The position numbers and the translations under genes were made by a program. From NCBI RefSeq assembly GCF_002213415.1, contig NZ_NJGU01000006.1, positions 372,001 to 436,000 of the forward strand: a DNA stretch of 64,000 nt, given 5' to 3'. This document shows, in pieces, positions 45,403-54,333 of the stretch. The stretch is from Herbaspirillum robiniae (GTDB lineage: Bacteria > Pseudomonadota > Gammaproteobacteria > Burkholderiales > Burkholderiaceae_D). The notes under the pieces were generated by a model. It did not search any database, had not been told where the DNA came from, and saw only the letters and a list, made by a program, of their open reading frames with translations. Position 1 is the stretch's first letter; each line of letters begins with the position of its first letter.

Positions 45403-46869
45403 TCAACGCTTGGGCATGCCGCCCAGCAGCGCCGCCACCTTGGGCTTGGCGCGGTTGGACTTGGCCAGCTCCGGCTTGGTCGACACCACTTCGCCGGAGG
45501 TCGGCTCGTAGGGCTTGAGGAACCAGGGATCGACCTTGTCGCGACGCGGCGACGGCGCGCTGCCGTCACGGCTGCGGCTGCTGCGTTCGCTGCGCTCTCC
45601 ACGTTCACCGCCACGGTCGCTGCGCTCGGTGCGGTCACCCCGCTCACCACGTTCGGAACGCTCCGCGCGCTCATGGCGAACGCGGGGGGCGAAGCCGTCC
45701 AGCGCGGCGCGCTCGAATTTCTTCTTGATCAGCTTTTCGATGTCGGTCAGCAGGCGCTCGTCCTTGTCGCAGAACAGCGAGATGGCGTCGCCGGAGGCGC
45801 CGGCGCGGCCGGTGCGGCCGATGCGGTGCACGTAGTCTTCGGCGTTGTACGGCAGGTCGTAGTTGATCACGCAGGGCAGCTCGGCGATGTCCAGGCCGCG
45901 CGCTGCGACGTCGGTGGCGACCAGCACTTCGATCTGGCCTTGCTTGAAGGCTTCCAGCGCGGCCATGCGTTCGCCCTGGGTCTTGTCGCCGTGGATGGCG
46001 GAGGCGTTGATGCCTTCGGCAAGCAGCGTGCGCGCCAGGCGCGAGGCGCCGATCTTGGTGTTGGAGAAGACGATCACCTGCTTCAGCTGGCGCTGGCGGA
46101 TGATGTAGGCGACGGCGTCGGCCTTGGCCGACTCGTCGACCTTGTAGATGGCCTGGGTCACGGTCTCGGCGGTGGCGTTGCTGCGCGCCACTTCGATGGT
46201 GACCGGGTTGTTCTGGAAGCTGGCGGCCAGCTTCTTGATCTCGGGCGAGAAGGTGGCCGAGAACATCAGGTTCTGGCGCTGCTTGGGCAGCAGGTTGATG
46301 ATGCGCTGCAGGTCCGGCAGGAAGCCCATGTCGAGCATGCGGTCGGCCTCGTCCATCACCAAGATCTGGGTCTGGCCCAGGTTCACGGTCTTTTGCTGCA
46401 CGTGGTCCAGCAGGCGGCCCGGGGTGGCGATCACGATCTCGACGCCGGCGCGCAGCGCCGCGGTCTGCGGCGCCATGTCGACGCCGCCGAAGACCACCGT
46501 GGCGCGCAGCGGCGTGAAGCGCGAGTATGCCTTGACGTTGTCGGCGACCTGGTCGGCCAGTTCTCGGGTGGGCGTCAGGATCAGCGCGCGCACCGGGTGC
46601 CGCGCGGGCGAAGCGCTGTGGCTGGCGTGGGCCAGCAGGCGCTGGATGATCGGCAACGAGAAACCGGCGGTCTTGCCGGTGCCGGTCTGGGCGGCGCCCA
46701 TGACATCGCGCCCCTGCAGGACCACGGGAATCGCCTGGGCCTGGATCGGGGTGGGATGGACGTAGCCTTGCTCGGCCAGCGCCTTGAGGATGTCGGGCGA
46801 GAGGCCGAAATCTTCAAAACGGACGGCGGGTGCAGCCGGTGCTGCGGACGCGGACGTGGTGTCGGACAT
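45403..46869 (-). CDS. rhlE: DEAD-box RNA helicase RhlE
   Basis: 488 residues. All helicase motifs are present in order: GFE-type Q region, AQTGTGKTAGF, PTRELADQV, GRLLD, DEADRMLDMGF, SATFS, then HGDKTQGER, ARGLDIAELP and HRIGRTGRAG. The core ends near residue 385; the C-terminal tail (about 395-450) is low complexity, made of repeated ER, DR, GER and SER units, followed by KVDPWFLKPYEP, a common end in beta/gamma proteobacterial RhlE. It unwinds short RNA duplexes in ribosome assembly and mRNA turnover. A minus-strand TATAAT about 200 bases upstream suggests a long 5' leader. Confidence 0.95.
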   Translation of the reverse strand: MSDTTSASAAPAAPAVRFEDFGLSPDILKALAEQGYVHPTPIQAQAIPVVLQGRDVMGAAQTGTGKTAGFSLPIIQRLLAHASHSASPARHPVRALILTPTRELADQVADNVKAYSRFTPLRATVVFGGVDMAPQTAALRAGVEIVIATPGRLLDHVQQKTVNLGQTQILVMDEADRMLDMGFLPDLQRIINLLPKQRQNLMFSATFSPEIKKLAASFQNNPVTIEVARSNATAETVTQAIYKVDESAKADAVAYIIRQRQLKQVIVFSNTKIGASRLARTLLAEGINASAIHGDKTQGERMAALEAFKQGQIEVLVATDVAARGLDIAELPCVINYDLPYNAEDYVHRIGRTGRAGASGDAISLFCDKDERLLTDIEKLIKKKFERAALDGFAPRVRHERAERSERGERGDRTERSDRGGERGERSERSSRSRDGSAPSPRRDKVDPWFLKPYEPTSGEVVSTKPELAKSNRAKPKVAALLGGMPKR

Positions 46870-47229
46870 GGTTTATTGCGAACGGTGCGACAGCGCCGCG
46901 GCAGCCGCCAGGCGGCTCCGGTGCATGGGGTGCATGCGCACGGGTTCAGTTGCTTTCAGTGTTGAAGTATTACGCAAGGAGCGACCGATCTGCCCGACCG
47001 CCCGCTTCGGATGATGCAAGGAATTGCTGACCGGGCCGGCTGAAGCGATTGCCCGGAAGCCAGCTATTATACGCCGCATCGCAGCGGCCTTCATGACAGT
47101 TTGGTGTCCGGGCCATGCCGGGCGCGGGAAATGCCGCCAAAATGGCACGGATCCGGGCGCCAACGCTGTCTTTTTGATATCGGCCGCAGGCACCGTCCCG
47201 ACCGGGATGCGGCGCCCGCCACGCCGCTA
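46870..47229. other. Intergenic region upstream of rhlE
   Basis: 360 bases between rhlE and the FAH-family gene, both on the minus strand. A TATAAT occurs on the minus strand at 47071-47066 with a weak ATGAAG 17 bases before it, implying a leader of about 190 bases for rhlE. No gene with a ribosome binding site is seen in the interval. Confidence 0.5.
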
Positions 47230-47913
47230 TCAGCCGATGGTGATGTTGATGTCCGGCAAGCCTTCCACATGGCCTTGCAGCCGGTCGCCCTTGACCACGG
47301 CGCCCACGCCTTCCGGAGTGCCGGTGAAGATCAGGTCGCCCGGGAACAGCTCGACCAGGCCCGACAGGTAGGAAATGGTCTCGGCCACGCTCCAGATCAG
47401 GTCCGACAGGTCGCCTTCCTGGCGCAGTTCGCCGTTGACCTTGAGCCACACCGGGCCCTTGGCCGGATGGCCGGCCTGGGCCACCGGCACGATGGGCGCG
47501 CACGGCGCGGACTGGTCGAAGCCCTTGGCCATGTCCCAGGGGCGGCCCATCTTCTTGGCCTGGGCCTGGATGTCGCGACGGGTCATGTCAAGGCCGACGG
47601 CATAGCCGTACACCAGCTCCAGCGCCTTTTCCACCGGAATATCGCGGCCGCCGCCGCTGAGCGCCACCACCATCTCGATCTCGTGGTGATAGTCGGCCGT
47701 GGCCGCCGGATACGGCACCACGGAGTCGGTCGGGACGATGGCGTCGGCCGGCTTGGTGAAGAAGAACGGCGGTTCGCGGTCGGGATCGTGGCCCATCTCG
47801 CGGGCGTGGGCGGCGTAGTTGCGGCCGACGCAATAGATGCGGCGCACCGGGAAAGGATTGCCGCCGACCACGGGAATGGTGGTCTGGGCTGGCGCGGGGA
47901 TGGCGAAACTCAT
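47230..47913 (-). CDS. Fumarylacetoacetate hydrolase-family protein (fumarylpyruvate hydrolase-like)
   Basis: 227 residues. The metal-binding region reads [11 protein letters not shown] (two Glu) and [14 protein letters not shown] (Asp), and the start is [19 protein letters not shown]; both are typical of the YcgM/NagK branch. Other marks are [10 protein letters not shown] and [13 protein letters not shown]. Such enzymes cleave fumarylpyruvate or acylpyruvates in aromatic-acid (gentisate) breakdown. No gentisate pathway genes are nearby, so the substrate is inferred only from the subfamily. A gene in the same direction (rhlE) lies 360 bases downstream. Confidence 0.9.
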   Translation of the reverse strand: MSFAIPAPAQTTIPVVGGNPFPVRRIYCVGRNYAAHAREMGHDPDREPPFFFTKPADAIVPTDSVVPYPAATADYHHEIEMVVALSGGGRDIPVEKALELVYGYAVGLDMTRRDIQAQAKKMGRPWDMAKGFDQSAPCAPIVPVAQAGHPAKGPVWLKVNGELRQEGDLSDLIWSVAETISYLSGLVELFPGDLIFTGTPEGVGAVVKGDRLQGHVEGLPDINITIG

Positions 47914-48268
47914 CGGGAAGACTCCGTAGTGGATGAAAGCCGGTTGGCCGGCCGGTTATGGCGTTGATGGCTTGCGGCACTGCGGCGGGCGACGCGCGCC
48001 CCACTTCGCATGTGCAGGCGGCAAGTTTAAAAGAAAAGCCGCACTCCCGCTTGGCCGGCCCGGTTCGGCCGATGCTGGGCCCGGCGACGGAGCCGCGGCG
48101 CGAAGCGCAGCATGGGGCGGGGCGAAGATATAGGCGGCAATTCCGCCTGTAATCCGCTGGATAAAACAGCGCGAATTTGGGACACTTGCGGCATGACAAA
48201 GCGCGGCCCGCCGCAGATTCCGGACGGATCGCTTTTTCCCAACCCAGCAGAACAAGACTTTCCTACCC
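47914..48268. other. Divergent intergenic region, FAH-family and TPR genes
   Basis: 355 bases with no supported gene. A GGCGG/CCGCC hairpin lies near 48131-48145. The TPR gene has no strong ribosome binding site (CTTTCCTACCC precedes its ATG), which suggests low translation or a different start. Confidence 0.45.
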
Positions 48269-50086
48269 ATGCGTCAGCAAGCAAATGCCGCCACCATCCT
48301 GTTGCAACAGGCCCTGGCGCTGCATCAGAAGGGCCAGATGGCGCCCGCAGAAGAACTGTACAAGAAGGCGCTGGCCAAGTCGCCCGAGCATTTCGAGACC
48401 AATTACCTGTACGGCATGCTCAAGCTGCACCAGGAGGACTGGCAGACGGCGGCGCAGCAGCTGGGGAAGGCGATCGAACTCAATCCCGGCCACATCGATA
48501 CCTATTTCGATCACGCCACCGCCCTGCAAAAGCTCGGGCGTCATGAAGAAGCCATCCGCAGCCTGGACCGCGCCATCGCGCTCAAGCCCGATTTCGCCGA
48601 AGCCCTGCTCCAGCGCGGCAACAGCCAGCGCCAGACCGGCCGCACCCAGGCGGCGCTGGACAGCTTCCAGCGCGCGCTGGCCATCGACGCCGACAATGCC
48701 AACGCCTGGTTCCAGCGCGGCAACGTCAAGCACGACCTGAAGCAATACGCCGAAGCGCGGGACAGCTACCGCAAGGCGGTCGAGCTGCGTCCTGACTTCG
48801 CCGAGGCCTGGTTCAACCTGGGCAACACGCTCAAGGACCTGGAGCAGCCCGAACAGGCGCTCGAGGCTTACGACCATGCCCTGGAGATCGAGCCCGACTT
48901 CGCACAGGCGCTGACCAACCGCGGCTATGTGCTGTTCCTGATGAAGCGCTCCGAAGACGCCCTGGAGAGCTACGACCGCGCCAGCCTGCTGGACGACGCA
49001 TCTTCCGAACTCTGGTTCAACCGCGGCTCGACGCTGGAAGACCTGCAGCGCTTCGACGAAGCCATCGCCAGCTACCAGCGCGCGCAGCAGATCGATCCCG
49101 ATGCCGCCTCGCCGCACTGGAACGAAAGCCTGACCCGCCTGCTGCTGGGCGATTTCGAGACCGGCTGGCAGAAATACGAATGGCGCTGGGCGACCGAGCA
49201 GATGCGCGATTTCGTGCGCCGACTGCCGCAGCCCTTGTGGCTGGGCAAGGAATCGCTGCAGGGCAAGACCATCCTGCTGCATTCCGAACAGGGTTTCGGC
49301 GACACGCTGCAGTTCGCCCGTTTCGTGCCGCTGCTGGCAGCTCAGGGCGCGCGCGTGATCCTTGAGGTGCAGCCCTCGCTGAAGAACCTGATGGCCAACC
49401 TGCCCGGCGTGAGCCAGGTCATCACCAGCAGCGACTATCCGCGTCCCCAGTTCGACCTGCATTGCCCGCTGATGAGCCTGCCGCTGGCGTGCGGCGTGAC
49501 CGGCGACGAGGACATCCCGCGCGCGCCCTATCTCGCCGCCGAGCCGAAGAAATGGGGCGAATGGTATCGCCGCATGCCGCAAAACCGCGCGCTGCGCGTG
49601 GGCCTGGTGTGGTCGGGCAATCCGCGCGCCAACAACGCGGCGGCCAATCGCATCGATTCGCTGCGCTCCATGCCCTTCGAGACGCTGGCGCCCATCGTCG
49701 AGCTGGCGCGCGACCAGGGCGGCGTCGAGTTCTACTCGCTGCAGGTCGGCGACAACGCGGCGGCCCAATTGCGTCGCCATCCGCTGGCGGCCTACGTCAC
49801 AGATTACTCCGCCGAACTGCGCGACTTCTCCGAGACCGCCGGCCTGATCGCCAACCTCGACCTGGTGATTTCGGTGGATACCTCGGTGTGCCATCTGGCC
49901 GGCGCCATCGGCAAGCCGGTCTGGCTGCTCAACCGCTTCAATACCTGCTGGCGCTGGCAGCTGGAGCGCACCGACACACCCTGGTACCAGAACTTCACGA
50001 TCTTCCGCCAGAGCGTGCAGGGCGACTGGAGCGACGTGATCGCCCAGATGCGCGAGGCGCTGTCGGCGCACCTGGCCGGCGAATAA
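48269..50086 (+). CDS. TPR protein with C-terminal GT9/GT41-like glycosyltransferase domain
   Basis: 605 residues. The first 290 residues form about eight tetratricopeptide repeats with the usual W-G-Y-F-A-P pattern (for example NPGHIDTYFDHATALQKLGRHEEAI). After about 300 a non-TPR domain follows with SEQGFGDTLQFARFVPLL, RVGLVWSGNP and LDLVISVDTSVCHLAGAIGKPVWLL, the last resembling the donor-binding motif of GT9 and GT41 transferases. The build matches TPR-glycosyltransferase proteins found with flagellins or envelope proteins. Acceptor and sugar are unknown. It stands alone, with a terminator after it. Confidence 0.88.
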   Translation: MRQQANAATILLQQALALHQKGQMAPAEELYKKALAKSPEHFETNYLYGMLKLHQEDWQTAAQQLGKAIELNPGHIDTYFDHATALQKLGRHEEAIRSLDRAIALKPDFAEALLQRGNSQRQTGRTQAALDSFQRALAIDADNANAWFQRGNVKHDLKQYAEARDSYRKAVELRPDFAEAWFNLGNTLKDLEQPEQALEAYDHALEIEPDFAQALTNRGYVLFLMKRSEDALESYDRASLLDDASSELWFNRGSTLEDLQRFDEAIASYQRAQQIDPDAASPHWNESLTRLLLGDFETGWQKYEWRWATEQMRDFVRRLPQPLWLGKESLQGKTILLHSEQGFGDTLQFARFVPLLAAQGARVILEVQPSLKNLMANLPGVSQVITSSDYPRPQFDLHCPLMSLPLACGVTGDEDIPRAPYLAAEPKKWGEWYRRMPQNRALRVGLVWSGNPRANNAAANRIDSLRSMPFETLAPIVELARDQGGVEFYSLQVGDNAAAQLRRHPLAAYVTDYSAELRDFSETAGLIANLDLVISVDTSVCHLAGAIGKPVWLLNRFNTCWRWQLERTDTPWYQNFTIFRQSVQGDWSDVIAQMREALSAHLAGE

Positions 50087-50109
50087 GCCGACGCGCGCGC
50101 AGGCCCCGG

Positions 50110-50141
50110 GCCGGGTTGCCGTCAAGGCAATCCGGCTTTTT
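50110..50141 (+). terminator. Intrinsic terminator after the TPR-glycosyltransferase gene
   Basis: GCCGGGTTGCC (50110-50120) pairs with GGCAATCCGGC (50126-50136, one G-U pair) around a five-base loop, followed by TTTTT. Confidence 0.9.
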
Positions 50142-50313
50142 CATACGGGAAGAGGATGCAAGCTCATCCATGGCGCCAGTCATCGGAACCTGGCACGCCC
50201 TCTTCCCTCATAGCATGTAGGGAAGCTTCATCAGCCCGCCCATCCCTGACTACAACATGCCTGCACGCCACGCAATCCGGCAGGCAGCGCAAAGGACAAA
50301 AAGGACAACAGGA

Positions 50314-52128
50314 ATGCAGACCGGCGACCAGAACAGCAGCACCATCCACACCGGCGGCGCCGACCACGCGGACGGACCGCGCCTTTTGGCCGACATCGGC
50401 GGCACCAACGCGCGCTTCGCGCTGGAGCCGGGCCCCGGCCGCATCGAGCAGATCAAGACCCTGCCCGCCGCCGAGTACAAGGAATTCACCGACGCCGTAC
50501 AGGCTTACCTGCGACTGGCGGGCAATCCGCCGGTGCGGCACGCGGTAGTCGACATCGCCAATCCGGTGCAGGGCGACCAGATCAAGATGACCAACCACGA
50601 CTGGGCGTTTTCCATCGAGGCCGCGCGCCAGCTGCTGGGCTTCGACACCTTGCTGGTGGTCAACGATTTCACCGCGCTGTCGATGGCGGTGCCGCAGCTG
50701 AAACCGGCCGACCTGTGGCAGATCGGCGGCGGACAACCCGAAGCGGAACAGCCGATCGGCCTGGTGGGCGCCGGCACCGGCCTGGGCGTGGGCGGGCTGG
50801 TGCGCGGCGGCGGTCGCTGGCTGCCGCTGGCCAGCGAAGGCGGACACGTCGCCTTCGCGCCGGCCAACCCGCGCGAGGCCGCGGTGCTGCAATACGGCTG
50901 GCAAAGCCATGAGCACCTGTCGGCCGAGCGCCTGGTCTCGGGCCCTGGGCTGGAGATGATCCACCGCGCACTGCTGGCCATCGACGGCCATCCCGCCGAA
51001 GAACTCAAGGCCGCGCAGATCGTGGAGCGCGGCCTGCAGCAGGGCGACGCCATCTGCAAGGAAACGGTCGACCTGTTCTGCAGCATGCTGGGCACCGTGG
51101 CCGCCGACCTGGCGCTGACGCTGGGCGCGCTGGGCGGCATCTATATCGGCGGCGGCGTGGTGCCGCACCTGGGCGACTACTTCGGACGCTCGCCGTTTCG
51201 CGCTCGCTTCGAGAACAAGGGACGCATGTCGGTACTGACCCGGAAGATCCCGACCTACGTCATCACCGCCGACTACCCCGCCTTCATCGGCGTGTCGGCC
51301 ATCCTCGATGAAAAGCTCGGCGCCGGCGGCGTCCCCATCCTCGAACGCATCCGCAGGATGCAAGCCGATTTCTCGCCGGCCGAAGAGCGCGTGGCGGCGC
51401 TGGTGCTGGCGCATCCGCGCGTGGTCGCGGGCGAACCGATCTCGGCCATCGCGCGCCGCGCCAAGGTCAGCCAGCCCACCGTGATCCGCTTTTGCCGCAG
51501 CATGGGTTGCGAAGGACTGGCCGACTTCAAGCTCAAGCTGGCCTCGGGCGTGACGGGCAACCTGCCGGTCGCCCACAGCACGGTGCAGGAAGACGATGCG
51601 CCGCTGGACGTGGCGGCCAAGGTGGCCGACAACACGATTGCCGCCATCCTCGAGCTGCGCGACACAATCAACGCCGACACGCTCACGCGCGTGGTCGACG
51701 AGTTGAACCGGGCCGCGCGCGTCGAGCTCTACGGCTTCGGCAGCTGCGGCACGGTGGCCGAGGACGCGCAACAAAAGCTGTTCAGCCTGGGCCTGGCCTG
51801 CGCCGCCTACGTCGACCCGCAGTTGCAGGAAGTCTCGGCATCGCGCCTGAAGGCGGGCGACGCCGCCGTGTTCATTTCGGATTCGGGAAAGCTGGGGCAC
51901 CTGTCGCGCGCAATGGAGCTGGCGCTGGAATCGGGCGCGACCGTCATCGCGCTGGCGCCGGCGCAGTCACAGCTGGCCAGGCGCGCGCATCACGCGCTGG
52001 CGGTGGAACACGACGAAGACACGGCCACGCAGATGCCGATGCTCTCGCGCACGCTGTTCCTGCTGGTGGTGGACATGCTGGTGGTGAGCCTGTCGCTGCA
52101 ACGCGCGACCGGCGATGACGCTGCCTGA
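50314..52128 (+). CDS. Bifunctional glucokinase / RpiR-family regulator fusion
   Basis: 604 residues from the ATG at 50314 (CAGGA upstream). The N-terminal half (about 20-340) is a glucokinase: ATP motif LLADIGGTNARFALEPG, VNDFTALSMAVP, GAGTGLGVGGLVRGGG and SEGGHVAFAP. The C-terminal half starts near 345 with an RpiR-type helix-turn-helix (ISAIARRAKVSQPTVIRFCRSMG at about 375-397) and a SIS phosphosugar-binding domain (about 465-590; ELYGFGSCGTVAEDAQQKL). It phosphorylates glucose, and the regulator half is like HexR, which senses 2-keto-3-deoxy-6-phosphogluconate to control the Entner-Doudoroff pathway. The fusion is known in Burkholderiales. Confidence 0.93.
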   Translation: MQTGDQNSSTIHTGGADHADGPRLLADIGGTNARFALEPGPGRIEQIKTLPAAEYKEFTDAVQAYLRLAGNPPVRHAVVDIANPVQGDQIKMTNHDWAFSIEAARQLLGFDTLLVVNDFTALSMAVPQLKPADLWQIGGGQPEAEQPIGLVGAGTGLGVGGLVRGGGRWLPLASEGGHVAFAPANPREAAVLQYGWQSHEHLSAERLVSGPGLEMIHRALLAIDGHPAEELKAAQIVERGLQQGDAICKETVDLFCSMLGTVAADLALTLGALGGIYIGGGVVPHLGDYFGRSPFRARFENKGRMSVLTRKIPTYVITADYPAFIGVSAILDEKLGAGGVPILERIRRMQADFSPAEERVAALVLAHPRVVAGEPISAIARRAKVSQPTVIRFCRSMGCEGLADFKLKLASGVTGNLPVAHSTVQEDDAPLDVAAKVADNTIAAILELRDTINADTLTRVVDELNRAARVELYGFGSCGTVAEDAQQKLFSLGLACAAYVDPQLQEVSASRLKAGDAAVFISDSGKLGHLSRAMELALESGATVIALAPAQSQLARRAHHALAVEHDEDTATQMPMLSRTLFLLVVDMLVVSLSLQRATGDDAA

Positions 52129-52144
52129 GGAAGGGAAAACTTCA

Positions 52145-52161
52145 GGGAAGAAAAAGAGAGA
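52145..52161 (-). terminator. U-rich tail after the SRP RNA gene
   Basis: On the minus strand the RNA's closing stem is followed by TCTCTCTTTTTCTTCCC, which with that GC stem forms an intrinsic terminator for ffs. Confidence 0.7.
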
Positions 52162-52257
52162 GGCGAGCCTTGTCTGCGGCACTTGCGGGAAATGGCTGTG
52201 GCTGCTTCGTTCCCGACCTGACCAGGTTGACCATGCCACAATGCGCAGGGGCCCGCC
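52162..52257 (-). ncRNA. ffs: Small signal recognition particle RNA (4.5S RNA)
   Basis: About 96 bases on the minus strand. The Ffh-binding hairpin is clear: ACCTGGTCAGGTC, a GGAA tetraloop, then CGAAGCAGCC, matching the universal SRP domain IV with its symmetric and asymmetric loops. The pair closing the tetraloop is G-C where E. coli has C-G, a compensated change that supports a real RNA. The ends pair as GGCGGGCC (52257-52250) with GGCTCGCC (52169-52162), including one G-U. With Ffh and FtsY it targets nascent membrane proteins to SecYEG. It lies in a 257-base gap between convergent genes and would be missed by protein-gene calling. Confidence 0.94.
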
Positions 52258-52324
52258 GGCGCAAATTGTACCGCATTTCACGCTGCCCCGGCCAGAGAAT
52301 TCACGCCGGCGCCCGCCGCAATGA

Positions 52325-52368
52325 AAAAGCCGCGCAATTGTTTACACAATTTGCGCGGCTTTTTTTTG
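52325..52368. terminator. Bidirectional intrinsic terminator
   Basis: AAAAGCCGCGCAA on the left is complementary to TTGCGCGGCTTTT on the right; the inner TTGT/ACAA extends the stem past a bulge, and eight T residues follow. It lies 18 bases past the ubiD stop on the minus strand and can also end plus-strand readthrough. Confidence 0.88.
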
Positions 52369-52385
52369 TCCATCGCCTCAACGCA

Positions 52386-53870
52386 TCAGATGCCCAATTG
52401 GGACCAGATGTCGTCAACGCGGCGCTTGACCTCGTCGCTCATCGCAATCGGCGTGCCCCACTCGCGGCTGGTTTCGCCCGGCCACTTGTTGGTGGCGTCG
52501 ATCCCCATCTTGCTGCCCAGCCCGCTGATGGGCGAAGCGAAGTCGAGATAGTCGATCGGCGTGTTGTCCACCATGACCGTGTCGCGCACCGGATCGACGC
52601 GGGTCGTGATGGCCCAGATCACTTCCTTCCAGTCGCGGATGTCGACATCCTCATCCACCACCACGATGAACTTGGTGTACATGAACTGGCGCAGGAAACT
52701 CCACACCCCGAACATCACGCGCTTGGCATGGCCGGCATAGGACTTCCTCATCTGCACCACCGCCATGCGGTAACTGCAACCTTCGGGCGGCAGGTAGAAA
52801 TCGGTGATCTCGGAGAACTGCTTCTGCAGCAGCGGCACGAACACTTCGTTCAGCGCCACGCCCAGCACGGCCGGCTCGTCGGGCGGCTTGCCGGTGTAGG
52901 TCGAGTGATAGATCGGGTCGCGCCGCATGGTGATGCGGTCGATGGTGAAGACCGGGAACCAGTCCTGCTCATTGTAGTAACCGGTATGGTCGCCGTACGG
53001 ACCTTCCAGCGCATGCTCGTAGCCGGACGGATGATTTTCGTCGGGATAGATATGCCCTTCCAGCACGATCTCGGCCGAGGCCGGCACGCGCAGCTCGCTG
53101 CCCATGGCCTTGACCAGCTCGGTGCGGCTGCCGCGCAGCAGGCCGGCGAACTGGTATTCGGACAGGCTGTCAGGCACCGGCGTCACCGCTCCTAATATAG
53201 TAGCGGGATCGGCGCCGAGGGCGACGGCCACCGGATAAGGCTTGCCAGGATTGGCGATGCAGTGCTCGCGGAAATCCAGCGCGCCGCCGCGATGCGCGAG
53301 CCAGCGCATGATGACCTTGTTCGGCCCCAGCACCTGCTGGCGATAGATGCCCAGGTTCTGGCGCTTCTTGTTGGGTCCCTTGGTGATCACCAGGCCCCAT
53401 GTAATAAGAGGCGCGACGTCGCCCGGCCAGCAATGCTGGATCGGCAGGCGCGACAGGTCGACGTCCTTGCCCTCCCACACCACGTCTTGGCAGGGAGCGG
53501 AACTGCGCTCCTTGGGCGCCATGTCCCACAGCGACTTGACCATCGAGCCCAGGCCCAGCACATCCTTGAAGCCCTTGGGCGGTTCCGGCTCCTTGAGCTT
53601 GGCCAGGAGGTGGCCGATGCGGCGCAGCTCGGCCGTATCCTCGGCGCCCATGCCCAGCGCGACGCGGCGCGGGATACCGAAAAGATTCGCTAAAACCGGG
53701 ATATTTTTCTGGTCGACGCGCTCAAAAAGGAGCGCCGGACCTTCCGCCCGAAGGGTGCGGTCGCAGATCTCGGTCATCTCCAGATGCGAAGAAACCGGAA
53801 TGGATACGCGCTTCAGCTCACCATTTTGTTGCAACTGAGAAATAAAATCGCGCAGATCCGTGTATTTCAT
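52386..53870 (-). CDS. ubiD: 4-hydroxy-3-polyprenylbenzoate decarboxylase (prenyl-FMN dependent)
   Basis: 494 residues from the ATG at 53870; an in-frame TTG four codons upstream is not needed. UbiD family marks are LARLIGIYRQQ-like [51 protein letters not shown] (with the catalytic Glu region) and [15 protein letters not shown]. It decarboxylates the polyprenyl-hydroxybenzoate intermediate of ubiquinone synthesis using prenylated FMN made by UbiX, which is not in this window. The upstream AT-rich stretch holds the promoter and is shared with the divergent lytic transglycosylase gene. Confidence 0.96.
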   Translation of the reverse strand: MKYTDLRDFISQLQQNGELKRVSIPVSSHLEMTEICDRTLRAEGPALLFERVDQKNIPVLANLFGIPRRVALGMGAEDTAELRRIGHLLAKLKEPEPPKGFKDVLGLGSMVKSLWDMAPKERSSAPCQDVVWEGKDVDLSRLPIQHCWPGDVAPLITWGLVITKGPNKKRQNLGIYRQQVLGPNKVIMRWLAHRGGALDFREHCIANPGKPYPVAVALGADPATILGAVTPVPDSLSEYQFAGLLRGSRTELVKAMGSELRVPASAEIVLEGHIYPDENHPSGYEHALEGPYGDHTGYYNEQDWFPVFTIDRITMRRDPIYHSTYTGKPPDEPAVLGVALNEVFVPLLQKQFSEITDFYLPPEGCSYRMAVVQMRKSYAGHAKRVMFGVWSFLRQFMYTKFIVVVDEDVDIRDWKEVIWAITTRVDPVRDTVMVDNTPIDYLDFASPISGLGSKMGIDATNKWPGETSREWGTPIAMSDEVKRRVDDIWSQLGI

Positions 53871-54003
53871 ACTTTTTAACAAATTTCTTTTTGCATCACA
53901 GCCGGATCAGGTATCCCCGGCAAACGCTTGATTCTATTGATTTTTGAAGGAAGGCCACGACCAATATGATACACAAAAGTTATAAAGACAAAGTTCAATA
54001 GTA

Positions 54004-54032
54004 TTGACTCGATATAAAGTGGCTTCTACAAT
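54004..54032 (+). promoter_or_regulatory. Sigma-70 promoter of the lytic transglycosylase gene
   Basis: TTGACT (54004-54009), a 17-base spacer, and TACAAT (54027-54032): two near-consensus hexamers at ideal spacing. Transcription would start near 54039, about 295 bases before the coding region. Confidence 0.75.
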
Positions 54033-54038
54033 GCGCCC

Positions 54039-54333
54039 ACCCTAACCGAAGGGTAGAGCTTAAAGAAGCTCATCGAGGCTTGAAACAAAGATAACAAGCC
54101 GCAAGGTATCCAGGGCCACGGGGGCCCAGCAACTTAAGAAGTGTCATCCAAGGCGTCAGCCTTACCCCCCGAACACCGCCATCCGTCGGCAGGGCCAGCA
54201 GGCCTCGCGGATGGCCTTGCCGTAACGCCTTGCGACGGTAACGTAATTGATTGCAGCAGCGCCAGTCCAGTTCTCCGGTCTTCACTTCTTGGCCGGCGAG
54301 CCCTGTCTTTGCCGCAATAACGCAGGAGGTTCA
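54039..54333 (+). ncRNA. Candidate structured 5' leader (possible cis-regulatory RNA)
   Basis: The predicted transcript contains a series of complementary segments: GAGCTT/AAGCTC (around 54055), GGGCC/GGCCC (around 54112), AAGGC/GCCTT with a GTCA loop (around 54148), CCATCCG/CGGATGG closing an inner GC hairpin (about 54180-54217), and TGCCGT/ACGGTA with its loop (about 54219-54240). It ends in a strong ribosome binding site (GGAGG, 6 bases before the ATG). Length and structure are like riboswitch or attenuator leaders. I cannot match it to a named class with confidence. Confidence 0.4.

Larger units (their letters stand above)
53871..54333. other. Long divergent control region and structured leader
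   Basis: 463 bases without a protein gene. The left 160 bases are AT-rich and hold the promoters of ubiD (minus) and the transglycosylase (plus, 54004-54032). The right 295 bases would be transcribed as a leader rich in short stem-loops (see the separate entries). Confidence 0.65.

Noticed and set aside
54039..54333. Assigning the leader to the ydaO (c-di-AMP) riboswitch class
   Set aside because: Only short pieces look alike and the conserved GGGGUGAA core is missing; c-di-AMP signalling is also not expected in betaproteobacteria.
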